DNA from: a bacterium
GTDB taxonomy: Bacteria > Zixibacteria > MSB-5A5 > GN15 > FEB-12
Length of the DNA stretch: 64,000 bases
Assembly (NCBI GenBank): GCA_020444475.1
Contig: JAHLKV010000002.1
Span: 310,001-374,000 of the forward strand
Reading direction: 5' to 3'
Shown: in pieces, positions 8,719 to 18,071 of the stretch
How the letters are laid out: each line of letters opens with the position of its first letter
Position numbering within the stretch: the first letter of the stretch is position 1
The notes under the pieces: model-generated
Databases searched by the model: none
The model's input: the letters and a program-made list of their open reading frames with translations, nothing else
What the model was told of the DNA's origin: nothing
Translations under genes and position numbers: made by a program

Positions 8719-11181
8719 CTAGCTTGTCGCCGGTGTGCCCTTCTTGGCAGGCTTGCTCTCGGCCTGATTAAACGTAAAGGTCAACTGCTCGGAGCTGGCG
8801 CCGATAATCAGGTCCAGATCGCCGGCGTACTGCCCGCGGAGGATCTCTTCGGCCAATGGATCTTCCAGATATCTCTGGACGGCCCGCTTGAGCGGACGAG
8901 CGCCGTAGGCCGGGTCGAAACCTTTCTCGACCAAGAATTCCTTGGCTTCGGCGGTCAGTTTGAAGCTGATGCCCTTCTCGGCGAGCTGCTTGGCGACATC
9001 GACCACCAGAATCTCGATGATCTGCGTGATGTGTTCGCGTTCGAGCGAGTGGAAGACGATCACTTCGTCGATACGGTTCAGCAGTTCGGGGTTGAAGGCC
9101 TTCTTCAACTCCTCGCGGACCTTTTTGGACATGGTGTCGAAAGTCAGCGCCGAATCATCGGCGTCGAATCCGACCGTGCGATCATCGCGAAGTCGCTTGG
9201 TGCCGATGTTGGAGGTCATGATAACGACGGTGTTCTTGAAGTCCACCTTGCGGCCGAAGGAGTCGGTCAACTGACCGTCGTCCATAAGCTGCAGCAGGAT
9301 GTTGAACACATCGGGATGCGCCTTTTCGATTTCGTCGAGCAGGACGACCGAGTACGGTTTGCGCCGTACCTTTTCGGTGAGCTGTCCGCCCTCTTCGTAG
9401 CCGACATACCCCGGAGGGGCGCCGATCAGACGGGAGACGGCAAACTTCTCCATGTACTCGGACATGTCGATCCGGATCAGCGAGTCGACATCGTCGAACA
9501 GGAACTCCGCCAGACGGCGGGCCAGTTCGGTTTTGCCGACACCGGTCGGACCGAGGAAGATGAAGCTGCCGATCGGCCGGCGGGGGTCACCCAGCCCGGC
9601 GCGGGCGCGGCGAATCGCTTTGGCGATCGTCCCGATAGCCTCGTCCTGACCGATGATCTGTTTGCGCAGTTCATCTTCCATACGAAGCAGCCGCTGTGAT
9701 TCGGCCTCTTCGAGACGGAACAGCGGGATGCCGGTGATTTTGGCGAGCACCGTCGCGACATCGTCGGCAGTCAGCGTTATCTTCTCTTTTTCGCGGGCCT
9801 CTTCCCAGTCCTTCTGGAGTTCGGCCAGCTTCTCTTTTTCGGCTTTGATTTCATCGCGAAGCTGCGCGGCCGTCTCGAACGCCTGGTTCTTGACCGCCTG
9901 TTCTTTGTTGGTTTGCAGCTCGACGATGTTGTTCTCGATCTCCGAGAACTGTTCGGGGCGCGTGAAGGTCGACAGATGGGCCCGCGAACCGGCCTCGTCG
10001 ATCAGATCGATCGCCTTATCCGGCTGGAATTTGCCGGAGATGTAGCGGTTGGAGAGCCGCACCGCAGCATCGATGGCTTCGTCGGAAATCGTGAGCTGGT
10101 GATGCTCTTCGTACTTCGGACGGAGTCCTTTCAGGATGGCGATAGTCGCTTCTTCGGTCGGCGGCTCCACCATCACGGTCTGGAAGCGACGCTCCAGAGC
10201 GCCGTCTTTTTCGATATACTTGCGATATTCGTTGAGCGTGGTGGCGCCGATGCAGCGAAGCTCGCCGCGCGAGAGGGCGGGCTTGAAGATGTTCGAAGCA
10301 TCGAGCGATCCTTCGGCGCCGCCGGCGCCGACGATGGTGTGAAGCTCATCGATGAAAATAACGACATCGGTCGAGTTAATGATCTCGGTCATGACCGCTT
10401 TGAGGCGCTCCTCGAACTGACCGCGGTACTTCGTACCCGCCACCAGCGAGGCCATATCGAGTGTGACGACGCGCTTGTTTTCCAGGGTCTGCGGGACGTT
10501 GCCCTCGACAATACGCTGGGCGAGCCCTTCGGCAATCGCGGTTTTCCCCACGCCCGGTTCACCGATAAGCACCGGGTTGTTTTTCTTGCGGCGGGAGAGC
10601 ACCTGGCAGACGCGTTCGATTTCGTATTCGCGGCCGATGATCGGATCGAGTTTGCCGCGGCGGGCCAACTCGGTGAGATCGCGACCGAAGTGGTCGAGGG
10701 CCGGGGTTTTGGATTTTTTGCGTTTCTTCTTAAACGACGACGGTTTGCCGTTGTTGATATTCTTCAGTTCTTCGTACGCTTCCTTGTAGTCGATCTCATA
10801 GGTGGAGAGCACCTGAGCGGCAACTCCCTCTTCGTCCTTGAGAAGGGCGAGCAGGATATGTTCGGTATCGATATCTTTCGATTTAAGCGCACGGGCTTCC
10901 TGCCCGGAAACTTCCAGCGTCTTTTTGGCGCGGGCGGTAAGCGGCAGCTGGCCCATGGTCATGGTGCCGCCGGACGGCTGCACGACTTCCTCGATGGCGC
11001 CGCGAAGGTCGTCCATATCGAGGCCCAGGTTGGCCATAATATCGACCGCACGGCCTTCGCCGAGACGTACCAGCCCTAACAGGAGATGCTCGGTACCGAT
11101 GTAGTCGTGCCTCAAGCGGGAGGCCTCATCGCGCGCATACTCAATCGCCTTGCGGGCCGACTCGGTAAACATCTCATTCAT
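8719..11181 (-). CDS. clpC: ATP-dependent Clp protease ATP-binding subunit ClpC
   Basis: The 820-residue Hsp100 protein has two N-terminal Clp_N repeats (about 1-145), a first AAA module with Walker A GEPGVGKT near 206, a coiled-coil middle with a UVR motif near 430-455, and a second AAA module with GPTGVGKT near 543. A VGF tripeptide in the second module is the expected ClpP-docking loop. It is the last gene of an operon with mcsA and mcsB, so it probably unfolds arginine-phosphorylated proteins, as known for McsB-ClpC in Firmicutes. ClpP is not in the window. Upstream spacing to mcsB is 66 nt; a strong terminator follows. No CtsR gene or clear CtsR box is visible. Confidence 0.97.
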   Translation of the reverse strand: MNEMFTESARKAIEYARDEASRLRHDYIGTEHLLLGLVRLGEGRAVDIMANLGLDMDDLRGAIEEVVQPSGGTMTMGQLPLTARAKKTLEVSGQEARALKSKDIDTEHILLALLKDEEGVAAQVLSTYEIDYKEAYEELKNINNGKPSSFKKKRKKSKTPALDHFGRDLTELARRGKLDPIIGREYEIERVCQVLSRRKKNNPVLIGEPGVGKTAIAEGLAQRIVEGNVPQTLENKRVVTLDMASLVAGTKYRGQFEERLKAVMTEIINSTDVVIFIDELHTIVGAGGAEGSLDASNIFKPALSRGELRCIGATTLNEYRKYIEKDGALERRFQTVMVEPPTEEATIAILKGLRPKYEEHHQLTISDEAIDAAVRLSNRYISGKFQPDKAIDLIDEAGSRAHLSTFTRPEQFSEIENNIVELQTNKEQAVKNQAFETAAQLRDEIKAEKEKLAELQKDWEEAREKEKITLTADDVATVLAKITGIPLFRLEEAESQRLLRMEDELRKQIIGQDEAIGTIAKAIRRARAGLGDPRRPIGSFIFLGPTGVGKTELARRLAEFLFDDVDSLIRIDMSEYMEKFAVSRLIGAPPGYVGYEEGGQLTEKVRRKPYSVVLLDEIEKAHPDVFNILLQLMDDGQLTDSFGRKVDFKNTVVIMTSNIGTKRLRDDRTVGFDADDSALTFDTMSKKVREELKKAFNPELLNRIDEVIVFHSLEREHITQIIEILVVDVAKQLAEKGISFKLTAEAKEFLVEKGFDPAYGARPLKRAVQRYLEDPLAEEILRGQYAGDLDLIIGASSEQLTFTFNQAESKPAKKGTPATS

Positions 11182-11247
11182 TACTGATTATCCTTCCTCT
11201 GTGTCCACATTCGCACATCACAGCGTCTGCACAGGTTAAACGCCCGG

Positions 11248-12312
11248 TCAGGCGTTGATGTTCCGTAGTTTGTCCCGGACCATCTGGGCCCGGACGAAGT
11301 CGCGTTTGTTGTTGTCCATCTCCTGTCCATAGTATTTCTGGAGGTGTGCGGGCTGCGACAGGAGCAGGATTTCGTTGATCAATCCGATATCGATCCCCTC
11401 CAGAATCTTCATGGCGCGCCCCAGCCGAATCGCGGACAACAGGTTCATTACTTCGTCGGAGGTCAGTACGCGGGCATGTTTCAGGATTCCGTACGCCCGC
11501 CAAATCTTATCTTCTATCATATCACCGGCTTCGTCGATCAATCGCTGACGCGCCGCCGCTTCCTCTTCGGTTATATCGGCAGTTGCGCGGTTGATTTGAT
11601 TGATGATCTCTTCTTCGGAGATCCCCAGCGTGTACTGGTTGGAGATCTGGAAGAGATTGCCGAGCACATCGGAGCCTTCGCCGTAGAATCCCCGCACCAC
11701 CAGGCCCGAGGTAGTGAGGCGGTTGATGATTTTGTCTATTTCACGCGTCAGAACCAGACCCGGAAGGTGGATCAGGACCGAAGCGCGCATGCCGGTACCA
11801 GCGTTGGTGGGACAGGCGGTGAGATAGCCGAAGTCATTGTCGTAGTTGAACTCGAGCAGGTTGCTCAATTCTGACTCATACCGCAGCGCCATCTGATATG
11901 ATTCCTGCGGGTTAAGTCCGGCCGAAAGGGCCTGGATCCGAAGATGGTCCTCTTCGTTGACCATAATCGATATCCGCTGATCTTTGCCGATAAAGACCGC
12001 CTTGGACAGTTCATTATCCAGAAAGACCGGCGAGATGAGATGCCGCTCGATCAGGAACTGGCGATCGAGTTCGTTAATTTCGGCCGCTTTGTGGTAGTCT
12101 CCGTTGGCCAGCAGCTCGGAGCGTGTGATGGCGGAGTCGAAATAGGAGATAATCCGCTGCTTGGTTTCTTCGTCCGCCTGAGGCGGGAAATTCGCCCCGG
12201 CGACATTGCGTGCCAACCGCACGCGGGTCGACAAAACGACCATCGACTCTTCGCCCTGACCCGAGAGCCAGGCGGCCGGCGCCTTTGCCATATCTTCAAA
12301 CATCGTCTGCAA
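11248..12312 (-). CDS. mcsB: Protein arginine kinase McsB
   Basis: The 354-residue protein belongs to the ATP:guanido phosphotransferase family. Seen features are the N-terminal STRVRLARNV nucleotide-binding Arg motif, the signature CPTNAGT at about residues 165-171, and the C-terminal region that in McsB recognises phospho-arginine. Residues 224-270 carry the acidic EEEIINQINRAT block typical of McsB. It phosphorylates arginines on misfolded proteins to mark them for ClpCP. It lies 17 nt after mcsA, its activator, and 66 nt before clpC, so the three-gene module is complete apart from the repressor ctsR. Confidence 0.95.
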   Translation of the reverse strand: MQTMFEDMAKAPAAWLSGQGEESMVVLSTRVRLARNVAGANFPPQADEETKQRIISYFDSAITRSELLANGDYHKAAEINELDRQFLIERHLISPVFLDNELSKAVFIGKDQRISIMVNEEDHLRIQALSAGLNPQESYQMALRYESELSNLLEFNYDNDFGYLTACPTNAGTGMRASVLIHLPGLVLTREIDKIINRLTTSGLVVRGFYGEGSDVLGNLFQISNQYTLGISEEEIINQINRATADITEEEAAARQRLIDEAGDMIEDKIWRAYGILKHARVLTSDEVMNLLSAIRLGRAMKILEGIDIGLINEILLLSQPAHLQKYYGQEMDNNKRDFVRAQMVRDKLRNINA

Positions 12313-12329
12313 CTTTCACCCCGTCGTGC

Positions 12330-12857
12330 CTAGTTGTCAACAGAAATACCTTCACGAAGGCCCTTGAGCTTGTCGCGCAATTCCGCAGCGCGCTCGAAAT
12401 CTTCGTCCTGGATCGCCCGGCGAAGCTCGGTTTCGACCCGCTCCTCTTCCTTGATCGGGACGATCTGGTTTTTGCCGCTCTCGGAGGTGATTCCCGGTTT
12501 ACGTCCCCGGTGGATCGAGTTGCCGTGAATCTTGCGCATAATTCCTTCGAGGCGCGGGCGGAACGAGTCGTAGCAGTCGCCGCAGCCGAACCGTCCCTGC
12601 CGTGCGAACTCATCGAACGTGAGTCCGCAGGTGCGGCATTCCAGCTTCTCCATCGGCTCGCTGCTTTTGGCAGCACCGTAGCCGGGCGACATGGTGGCAA
12701 TCAGATCGGCCAGTGGGAACGGCATATTGTCGAGCGGTGAGTGGAAGCCGTGTTTCGCCGCGCACTCCTTGCAGAGGGAGACCGAGACCTTCTTGTTGTT
12801 GATGATCTGGGTCATATGAAAATCGGCTTCACGTTTTTTGCATTCCGGACACAACAT
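12330..12857 (-). CDS. mcsA: McsA, zinc-binding activator of McsB
   Basis: The 175-residue protein has four CXXC-type pairs: CPECKK and CKECAAKHG in the first 35 residues, then CRTCG and CGDCYDSF around 92-115. A C-terminal UVR motif (DFERAAELRDKLKGL) completes the family pattern. In Firmicutes McsA activates the McsB kinase and bridges to ClpC. The start is the ATG at 12857, 21 nt after the stop of lolD, so it is translated from the same transcript as the upstream Lol genes. Confidence 0.94.
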   Translation of the reverse strand: MLCPECKKREADFHMTQIINNKKVSVSLCKECAAKHGFHSPLDNMPFPLADLIATMSPGYGAAKSSEPMEKLECRTCGLTFDEFARQGRFGCGDCYDSFRPRLEGIMRKIHGNSIHRGRKPGITSESGKNQIVPIKEEERVETELRRAIQDEDFERAAELRDKLKGLREGISVDN

Positions 12858-12878
12858 CGTTACACACCTTCCCTGTGA

Positions 12879-13562
12879 CTAGTCAAAGACCCGTCCATCG
12901 ACCATGGTCAACCGACGGTGACAGCCATCGGCCAACTGTTCGTTATGCGTGGCGATCAGAAACGTGATATTCTGCTCGGAGTTAAGGCGCAGCAGAAGAT
13001 CATGCAGCGCGCGCCCGGTTGCGGTGTCGAGATTCCCCGACGGTTCATCGGCGAGGACGATATTCGGTTCGTTGGCGAGGGCGCGTGCGACCGCCACCCG
13101 TTGCTGTTCACCGCCCGAGAGTTGTTTTGGTCGATGACTCGCTCTGTCCTGTAAACCAACCTGCTCGAGCAGCAGTTCCGCACGTTCGCGGGCGGCGGGG
13201 CGGGTCTTCTCGGCCAGGATGAGCGGTATCATGACGTTTTCCAATGCGCTAAAGTCGTCCAGCAGATAGTGGAATTGAAACACGAACCCGAGGGTGCGAT
13301 TGCGAAACCGGGCCAGCGCTTTTTCCGACTGTCTGTTGATCGCGGTGTCTAATATCGTTATCTCTCCGTGGGTTGGCCGGTCCAATCCGCCCAGGATATG
13401 CAGCAGGGTCGATTTGCCGACACCCGATGCGCCCGTCACGGCCGCCACTTCACCCCTGGACAGTTCCAGGTCCACTCCTTTGAGCACCGGAAGGGTTTTT
13501 TCGGGCGTTTTGAACTCCTTGAAAACACCTTTTGCGGAGAGGATCACCGAATCTGCTGTCAT
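12879..13562 (-). CDS. lolD: LolD-like ABC transporter ATP-binding protein
   Basis: The 227-residue ATPase has Walker A GASGVGKST near residue 40, the ABC signature LSGGEQQRVAVARAL, Walker B NIVLADEPSGNLD and the H-loop IATHNEQLA. The length and the PSGNLDTATG segment place it in the LolD/MacB group. It follows the LolC-type permease by 93 nt, so together they probably extract lipoproteins from the inner membrane for transfer to the outer membrane. It is also the gene just before mcsA, an unusual link between envelope export and protein quality control. Confidence 0.9.
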   Translation of the reverse strand: MTADSVILSAKGVFKEFKTPEKTLPVLKGVDLELSRGEVAAVTGASGVGKSTLLHILGGLDRPTHGEITILDTAINRQSEKALARFRNRTLGFVFQFHYLLDDFSALENVMIPLILAEKTRPAARERAELLLEQVGLQDRASHRPKQLSGGEQQRVAVARALANEPNIVLADEPSGNLDTATGRALHDLLLRLNSEQNITFLIATHNEQLADGCHRRLTMVDGRVFD

Positions 13563-13655
13563 GGCCGTAGGTCCACCTCTCCCACCGGCTTACACTTACT
13601 GTTTTCGCCATATTTCGGCAAATATTTAGTCATCGAAGCCCTTTTCGGCTGTCGG

Positions 13656-14882
13656 TTACTGACGCAGGACGTCGATCACGGAGGTCCGCGATGCCTGCAG
13701 GGCCGGGTAAACCGATGCCAGGAAACAAATCAGCATCGTTACCCCGCCGGCAAACAGGAAATCCGTGGGATGAACGTCGATCGGCACATAGCTGATGAAA
13801 TAGATATCCGGCGGCAGCGAAATCACTTTGTAGGTGTTTTGCAGCCACGCTGCCAGCCCGGCCAGTGTCCAGCCGCCGGCGACACCACCAACACCGATCA
13901 GGACGCCCTTTAACACGAAGATAGTACCGATCTCGTTGGGAGTACTTCCAATCGTTTTCAGTATTCCGATCTCGGAGCGTTTTTCCATGGTCGTCATGAC
14001 CAAAGTCGAGATGATCGAGAAGCCAGCCACCAGCACGATCAGGATGAAGCCGATAAACAGGATGATCTTCTCGAATTCGATCCACGAGAAGATGTTCTTG
14101 TGCAGGACATTCCACGGGACAATCTCGTACTGGTAGTCGAGCAGTTGATCGATCAGCGGGGCGACATCGTTCGCCATGTAGATATCGGTCAGCTTGAGAT
14201 GGACGGCGGTGACGCCGTCGTCCATCGAAAAAAGCGACTGGGCATCGGCCAGCGAGATATACGCCAACTGCGCATCGAACTCAAACATCCCGGTCTCGAA
14301 TATCCCGGAGACATAGAACTTGGCGATTTTCGGACGACTCCCCGCCCGAATGTCATCGCCGCTCATCGCGTACAATACGACCGGCTGTCCGACGAATGTC
14401 TGCAGCCGGTCGGCCAGATTGCGCCCGAGCAGAATCCCCGAGAGAGTATCATCGACCACCACCTTCTTCTCGAACGAGTAGTCCCCGGCGATTATGTCCT
14501 CACTGATGTTGGCGGTTCGCGCTTCGGCCTCGAGATCGATCCCCCGTATGACGATGCCGTCGGTGGAGGCGGGGGATGATATCCCTCCCTTGTAGTAGAT
14601 AAACGGCGAGGCAGCGACCACACCATCGAATGAGTCGAGCCGTTCGACAAGATGGTCGTAGTTGTAAATCAGTTTGTCGCCGAGTGGGAAGACCGAAATG
14701 TGGGCGGTGGTGCCAAGCAGGCGGGCGCGGATTTCGGACTCAAAGCCGTTGTGCAGCGACATCACGAAGCAGACAACCGCTACGCCGAGGGTTACGCCGA
14801 GAATAGTAATCCAGGTGGAGACGGAGACAAAAAAGCGCCCGGAGCTGAAATAGCGGCGTGCGATAAAGCCTTCAAAGCGCAC
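13656..14882 (-). CDS. lolC: LolC/LolE-type lipoprotein-releasing permease
   Basis: The 408-residue protein starts RFEGFIARRYFSSGR, has one transmembrane helix near residues 22-45, a large MacB-like periplasmic domain, and three C-terminal helices of the FtsX family (about 268-300, 320-345, 370-400). These features match LolC/LolE. Only one permease gene is present, so the transporter is probably a homodimer (LolF-like). The start codon is GTG, about 40 nt below a good promoter. First gene of the presumed lolC-lolD-mcsA-mcsB-clpC operon. Confidence 0.9.
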   Translation of the reverse strand: MRFEGFIARRYFSSGRFFVSVSTWITILGVTLGVAVVCFVMSLHNGFESEIRARLLGTTAHISVFPLGDKLIYNYDHLVERLDSFDGVVAASPFIYYKGGISSPASTDGIVIRGIDLEAEARTANISEDIIAGDYSFEKKVVVDDTLSGILLGRNLADRLQTFVGQPVVLYAMSGDDIRAGSRPKIAKFYVSGIFETGMFEFDAQLAYISLADAQSLFSMDDGVTAVHLKLTDIYMANDVAPLIDQLLDYQYEIVPWNVLHKNIFSWIEFEKIILFIGFILIVLVAGFSIISTLVMTTMEKRSEIGILKTIGSTPNEIGTIFVLKGVLIGVGGVAGGWTLAGLAAWLQNTYKVISLPPDIYFISYVPIDVHPTDFLFAGGVTMLICFLASVYPALQASRTSVIDVLRQ

Positions 14883-14928
14883 GGCAATCCCTGTTGTTCA
14901 CGATGTCTAATCCCTTATACACGAAAGT

Positions 14929-14956
14929 ATTATACCACACCGACCGGGCGGTGCAA
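14929..14956 (-). promoter_or_regulatory. Sigma70-type promoter of the lolC-clpC operon
   Basis: TTGCAC (14956-14951), a 16-nt spacer and TATAAT (14934-14929) lie upstream of the lolC GTG on the minus strand. No CIRCE or CtsR-like operator was recognised around it. Confidence 0.7.
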
Positions 14957-14994
14957 CCGTTTTTGGTACCCCCCGGAGAGATTCGGGTCCGCAC

Positions 14995-15030
14995 AAAAAA
15001 CCCGGCGGGCTTGAGGTTCGCCCGTCGGGT
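14995..15030 (-). terminator. Terminator of the small secreted protein gene
   Basis: On the minus strand a 10-bp stem (CCCGACGGGC with GCCCGCCGGG, one mismatch) is followed by TTTTTT. It separates the small secreted protein gene from the lolC promoter. Confidence 0.85.
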
Positions 15031-15064
15031 ATGCAAATGCAGCCCAGTTGCCTGGGACAGCCGG

Positions 15065-15418
15065 TCAGTCTAAGCAGCTGTTATCGCGAAGGCGGAGGCG
15101 AATCTGGTCGCCGTCGGTCTGGAAGCAGTCCTGCAGCCTGTCGCGGAGGCGATCCTGATCCTGATCGCCGGTCGGACCGCCATCGGTGGACGACTGTTCG
15201 CCGATCTGGAAGCGGTGTCCATGCTTGTAGCCGTCGCCGTCATAGGGGCGAATCCAGTCGGGGTCGAGTCCGTTCGGGATCCCATCACCATCGGCATCCT
15301 GGAACCAGTTGAAGGCGTGTGCCCACGCGGAGCCTTTGCCATCGCCGGCCATGGCGGTCGGCGCACCCATCAGCACGACCAATCCGAGAATGGTCGCCAG
15401 AAGCAGAGATTTCCTCAT
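15065..15418 (-). CDS. Small secreted Asp/Gly-rich protein (type-3-repeat-like calcium loop)
   Basis: The 117-residue protein has a signal peptide (MRKSLLLATILGLVVLMGAP, cleavage near AMAG). The mature part opens with one DADGDGIPNGLDPDW loop, the calcium-binding signature of thrombospondin type-3 repeats. It continues with a highly charged, low-complexity tail rich in DQDQDR-like stretches and a single Cys close to the end (NSCLD). A GGGAG Shine-Dalgarno precedes the ATG and a strong terminator follows, so it is a single-gene unit. Function unknown; calcium binding is inferred from the loop. Confidence 0.7.
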   Translation of the reverse strand: MRKSLLLATILGLVVLMGAPTAMAGDGKGSAWAHAFNWFQDADGDGIPNGLDPDWIRPYDGDGYKHGHRFQIGEQSSTDGGPTGDQDQDRLRDRLQDCFQTDGDQIRLRLRDNSCLD

Positions 15419-15666
15419 CTCTACACTCCCTTTGTGTTTAAGGTTTCTCTTGCGCTCCGGCCGATCACACGTCGGTTCGGGGTGTAACTATGGCAAAGGG
15501 CGTGCCGGGCTTTCGTGCGATGAAAAAGAGGTCACACGACAAGGGGTTACAGAGACAGGAGAGGAATGGTCGGAGTAGTGAACATGTACCGTTTGGTCCA
15601 TGCGATGGACGGGCGGGTACGGAGAAAGAGTCAGGCGATGAGGTTGCTTGCCGAGATGAAAAGATG

Positions 15667-15715
15667 CCGTCGGGTGTCGTTCGCTCGCCACGGCGAGCGA
15701 ACTAGCACCCGACGG
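15667..15715. repeat. Dispersed palindromic element, class h
   Basis: The outer arms CCGTCGGGTG and CACCCGACGG pair, and the inner arms GTTCGCTCG and CGAGCGAAC pair, separated by small bulges. The same outer arms and the following GAAC occur at 42033-42074 and 62019-62059, so this is a dispersed family. The right arm recurs once more 30 nt downstream. Confidence 0.8.
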
Positions 15716-15757
15716 AACAGGTTCATAAGGCGAACTGGCACCCGACGGAACAAGATC

Positions 15758-15790
15758 AAAAAGCCGCCGGGGTGACACCCAGCGGCTTTA
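15758..15790 (-). terminator. Terminator of lysS
   Basis: AAAGCCGC pairs with GCGGCTTT; an inner GGGTG/CACCC pair closes the loop. The minus strand ends in TTTTTG, 20 nt after the lysS stop. Confidence 0.8.
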
Positions 15791-15809
15791 GTGATAGTCT
15801 ATGGGAATG

Positions 15810-17381
15810 TTACTGCTCTTCTTCCAGCAACTGCATGAGGATCTTCGAAACAGGCACCGTGCCCTCTTTTGTGTCCTTCATCTGCGGGAAAAACAGCACA
15901 TCGCGGATTGAATGCTGGTTGGTCAGCAGCATCACCAGGCGATCAATACCAAACCCCAGCCCGCCGGTCGGCGGCATGCCGTAGGCCAGCGCCGTGATGA
16001 AGTCGTCATCGAGCGGCTGAGCCTCGTCGTCACCCGCCTGGATCGCTTTCCCCTGATCGAGGAAGCGCTGCAGCTGGTCGACCGGGTCGTTCAGCTCCGA
16101 GAAGGCGTTGCCCAATTCGCCGCCACCCGCAAACAGCTCAAACCGTTCCACGAACCGCGGGTCGCTTTTGTGCTTTTTGGCCAGCGGTGATATCTCGACC
16201 GGGTGGTCGGCGATGAAGGTCGGCTGGATCAGATTCCGTTCCACCTTCTCCTCCCACACCGCTTCGATCACTTTCCCACGGTTGTGCTTGTCGGTTATGT
16301 CGACGTGGAGTTTTTTCGCTTCGGCCTTGCACTCATCGTATGATAGGTCGGTGAAATCGACCCCGGTCGCTTCTTTGACGGAGTCGATCATGGTGATCCA
16401 TGTAAACGGCTTCTCGAAATCGATTTCGTGCTCGCCGAACGTGATCGTATACGATCCGCACACTTCTTTGACGGTGTGACGGAGCAGGCGTTCGTAGAGC
16501 CGGGCGATATCTTTGTAGTCCGCAAAGGCCCAATAAAGCTCCACCATGGAAAACTCCGGGTTGTGGAAGCGGTCCAGGCCTTCGTTGCGGAAGTCCTTGC
16601 AGAACTCCCAGACCTTGTCGAAGCCGCCGACAATCAGCCGCTTGAGATAAAGCTCGTCGGCGATCCGAAGGTACATGGGGATATCCAGCCGATGGTGGTG
16701 GGTCACAAAGGGCCGGGCCATGGCGCCCCCGTAGAGCGGCTGCAGGATCGGCGTCTCGACCTCGAGGAAGCCTTCGCCGTTGATGAAGTCCCGAATCGTC
16801 TGGATAATCCGGCTGCGCATGCGGAAGGTATCGCGCACTTCGGGATTGACGATCAAATCAGCATAGCGACGGCGGTAGCGCGTCTCGACATCGGTCAACC
16901 CGGCGTGCTTGTCGGGAAGCGGATGCAGCGCCTTGGAGAGCAGTTCAAACGACTCGATATGAATCGTTCGTTCGCCGGTCTTGGTCACGAATACGTACCC
17001 TTCGCAGCCGATAATGTCGCCCATATCGAGGGAGTTGAAGATCGCAAACGGATCATCGCCGACATCGTTCTTGCGGACATAGATCTGCATGCGCTCGGAA
17101 GCGTCGCGGATATCGGCGAAAATCACCTTGCCCATTTTCCGTTTGGTCATTATCCGCCCCGTCACGCGGACACGGGTCTGCTCCGCTTCGAGCGCTTCGA
17201 ATTCGCGCTGAATATCGCGGATATAGTGCGTCCACTCGTACTTGTACGGGTAGGGGTTGATACCCTGCTCGCGGAGTTCCTGCACCTTCTGGTAGCGGGT
17301 GCGGATCAGCTCGGCGAGCGGAATCTGCCGGCTCTCCTGCTGCTCATCGGAAACGGGTCGATTGTTCTGTTCGTCGCTCAT
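15810..17381 (-). CDS. lysS: Lysyl-tRNA synthetase, class II
   Basis: The 523-residue enzyme has an N-terminal helix (LIRTRYQKVQELREQGINPY), the OB-fold tRNA-binding domain (VRVTGRIMTKRKMGKVIFAD), and the class II core: motif 2 with CKDFRNEGLDRFHNPEFS and motif 3 with GLGFGIDRLVMLLT. It also has the GELGNAFSELNDP segment of the lysine site. It charges tRNA-Lys in the cytoplasm. The length is slightly more than the usual 490-505 residues because of a polar N-terminal extension. An AGGAAG Shine-Dalgarno and a separate promoter precede it. Confidence 0.97.
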   Translation of the reverse strand: MSDEQNNRPVSDEQQESRQIPLAELIRTRYQKVQELREQGINPYPYKYEWTHYIRDIQREFEALEAEQTRVRVTGRIMTKRKMGKVIFADIRDASERMQIYVRKNDVGDDPFAIFNSLDMGDIIGCEGYVFVTKTGERTIHIESFELLSKALHPLPDKHAGLTDVETRYRRRYADLIVNPEVRDTFRMRSRIIQTIRDFINGEGFLEVETPILQPLYGGAMARPFVTHHHRLDIPMYLRIADELYLKRLIVGGFDKVWEFCKDFRNEGLDRFHNPEFSMVELYWAFADYKDIARLYERLLRHTVKEVCGSYTITFGEHEIDFEKPFTWITMIDSVKEATGVDFTDLSYDECKAEAKKLHVDITDKHNRGKVIEAVWEEKVERNLIQPTFIADHPVEISPLAKKHKSDPRFVERFELFAGGGELGNAFSELNDPVDQLQRFLDQGKAIQAGDDEAQPLDDDFITALAYGMPPTGGLGFGIDRLVMLLTNQHSIRDVLFFPQMKDTKEGTVPVSKILMQLLEEEQ

Positions 17382-17422
17382 CGCTTTACTTCCTGGGGTT
17401 CCAATTCTGCCGTGAAGGCGGT

Positions 17423-17451
17423 AGTATACGGATTGAACGGTGTTTGGGCAA
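17423..17451 (-). promoter_or_regulatory. Sigma70-type promoter of lysS
   Basis: On the minus strand TTGCCC (17451-17446), a 17-nt spacer and TATACT (17428-17423) lie about 40 nt upstream of the lysS ATG. No T-box motif is visible in the leader. Confidence 0.6.
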
Positions 17452-17490
17452 CGGTTGTTGCAGCTGATCGAACGGCTCCGAAACCTGCGT

Positions 17491-18006
17491 CTAGCGCGTT
17501 TCGGATTTCACTTTGTCACGGATTTTGTCCACGATGCTGTCCGGGACCAGCCCCTCGACATCGCCGTTGTGCCGGACGACATCCTTGATCATCGACGAAG
17601 ACAGGTAGACCCACGAGAGGGCCGGCATGAGAAAGACGGTCTCGATATCGTGGGCCATGCGGCGGTTCATCAGGGCCATCTGGAACTCGTATTCGAAATC
17701 GGAAACGGCGCGCAGGCCTCGTACGATCGCACAGGCGCCGAGCTCCTTGGCGAGGTTGGCGGTGAGTCCTTCGAACGAAATCACCCGCACCTGTGAGGCG
17801 TGGGGCAGCTCGGCGATAGCGGTCTTCATCAGCCCCACCCGTTCATCGCAGGTAAACATGGTGGTCTTCGATGCGGTTCGTCGGGCGACCGCGACCACAA
17901 CCTCATCGAATATCCCCACCGCCCGCTCGACCAGCGAGAGGTGGCCGTTGGTGACGGGGTCGAAGGTACCGGGGTAGAGGGCGATTCTGTTGGCGTCTGC
18001 TGACAT
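17491..18006 (-). CDS. coaD: Phosphopantetheine adenylyltransferase
   Basis: The 171-residue protein has the nucleotidyltransferase motif GTFDPVTNGHL at residues 13-23, the substrate loop IVRGLRAVSDFEYEFQMALMNR and the C-terminal LSSSMIKDV, a variant of the usual ISST-x-R. It transfers AMP to 4'-phosphopantetheine in coenzyme A synthesis. The gene is 65 nt downstream of the PilM-like gene and upstream of lysS, which has its own promoter. Confidence 0.96.
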   Translation of the reverse strand: MSADANRIALYPGTFDPVTNGHLSLVERAVGIFDEVVVAVARRTASKTTMFTCDERVGLMKTAIAELPHASQVRVISFEGLTANLAKELGACAIVRGLRAVSDFEYEFQMALMNRRMAHDIETVFLMPALSWVYLSSSMIKDVVRHNGDVEGLVPDSIVDKIRDKVKSETR

Positions 18007-18071
18007 ATCCTATCTTTCTGTCCGACAACGAACATCGCAATGTAGAGGGTAAGGGCGAACTTGGCAAGGGG

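Larger units (their letters stand above)
15419..15809. other. Intergenic stretch without a supported gene
   Basis: It holds the upstream region of the small secreted gene, a long palindromic element (15667-15715), a partial direct repeat of its right arm ending near 15750 (gcgaact-gcacccgacggaac pattern), and the lysS terminator. Open frames here have no family features. Confidence 0.6.

Noticed and set aside
8719-11079. Long plus-strand frames opposite clpC
   Set aside because: Antisense shadows of clpC caused by high GC; no start signals or domains.
8719-12857. CtsR or HrcA regulation of the mcsA-mcsB-clpC genes
   Set aside because: No ctsR gene and no recognisable CtsR box or CIRCE inverted repeat near the promoters.
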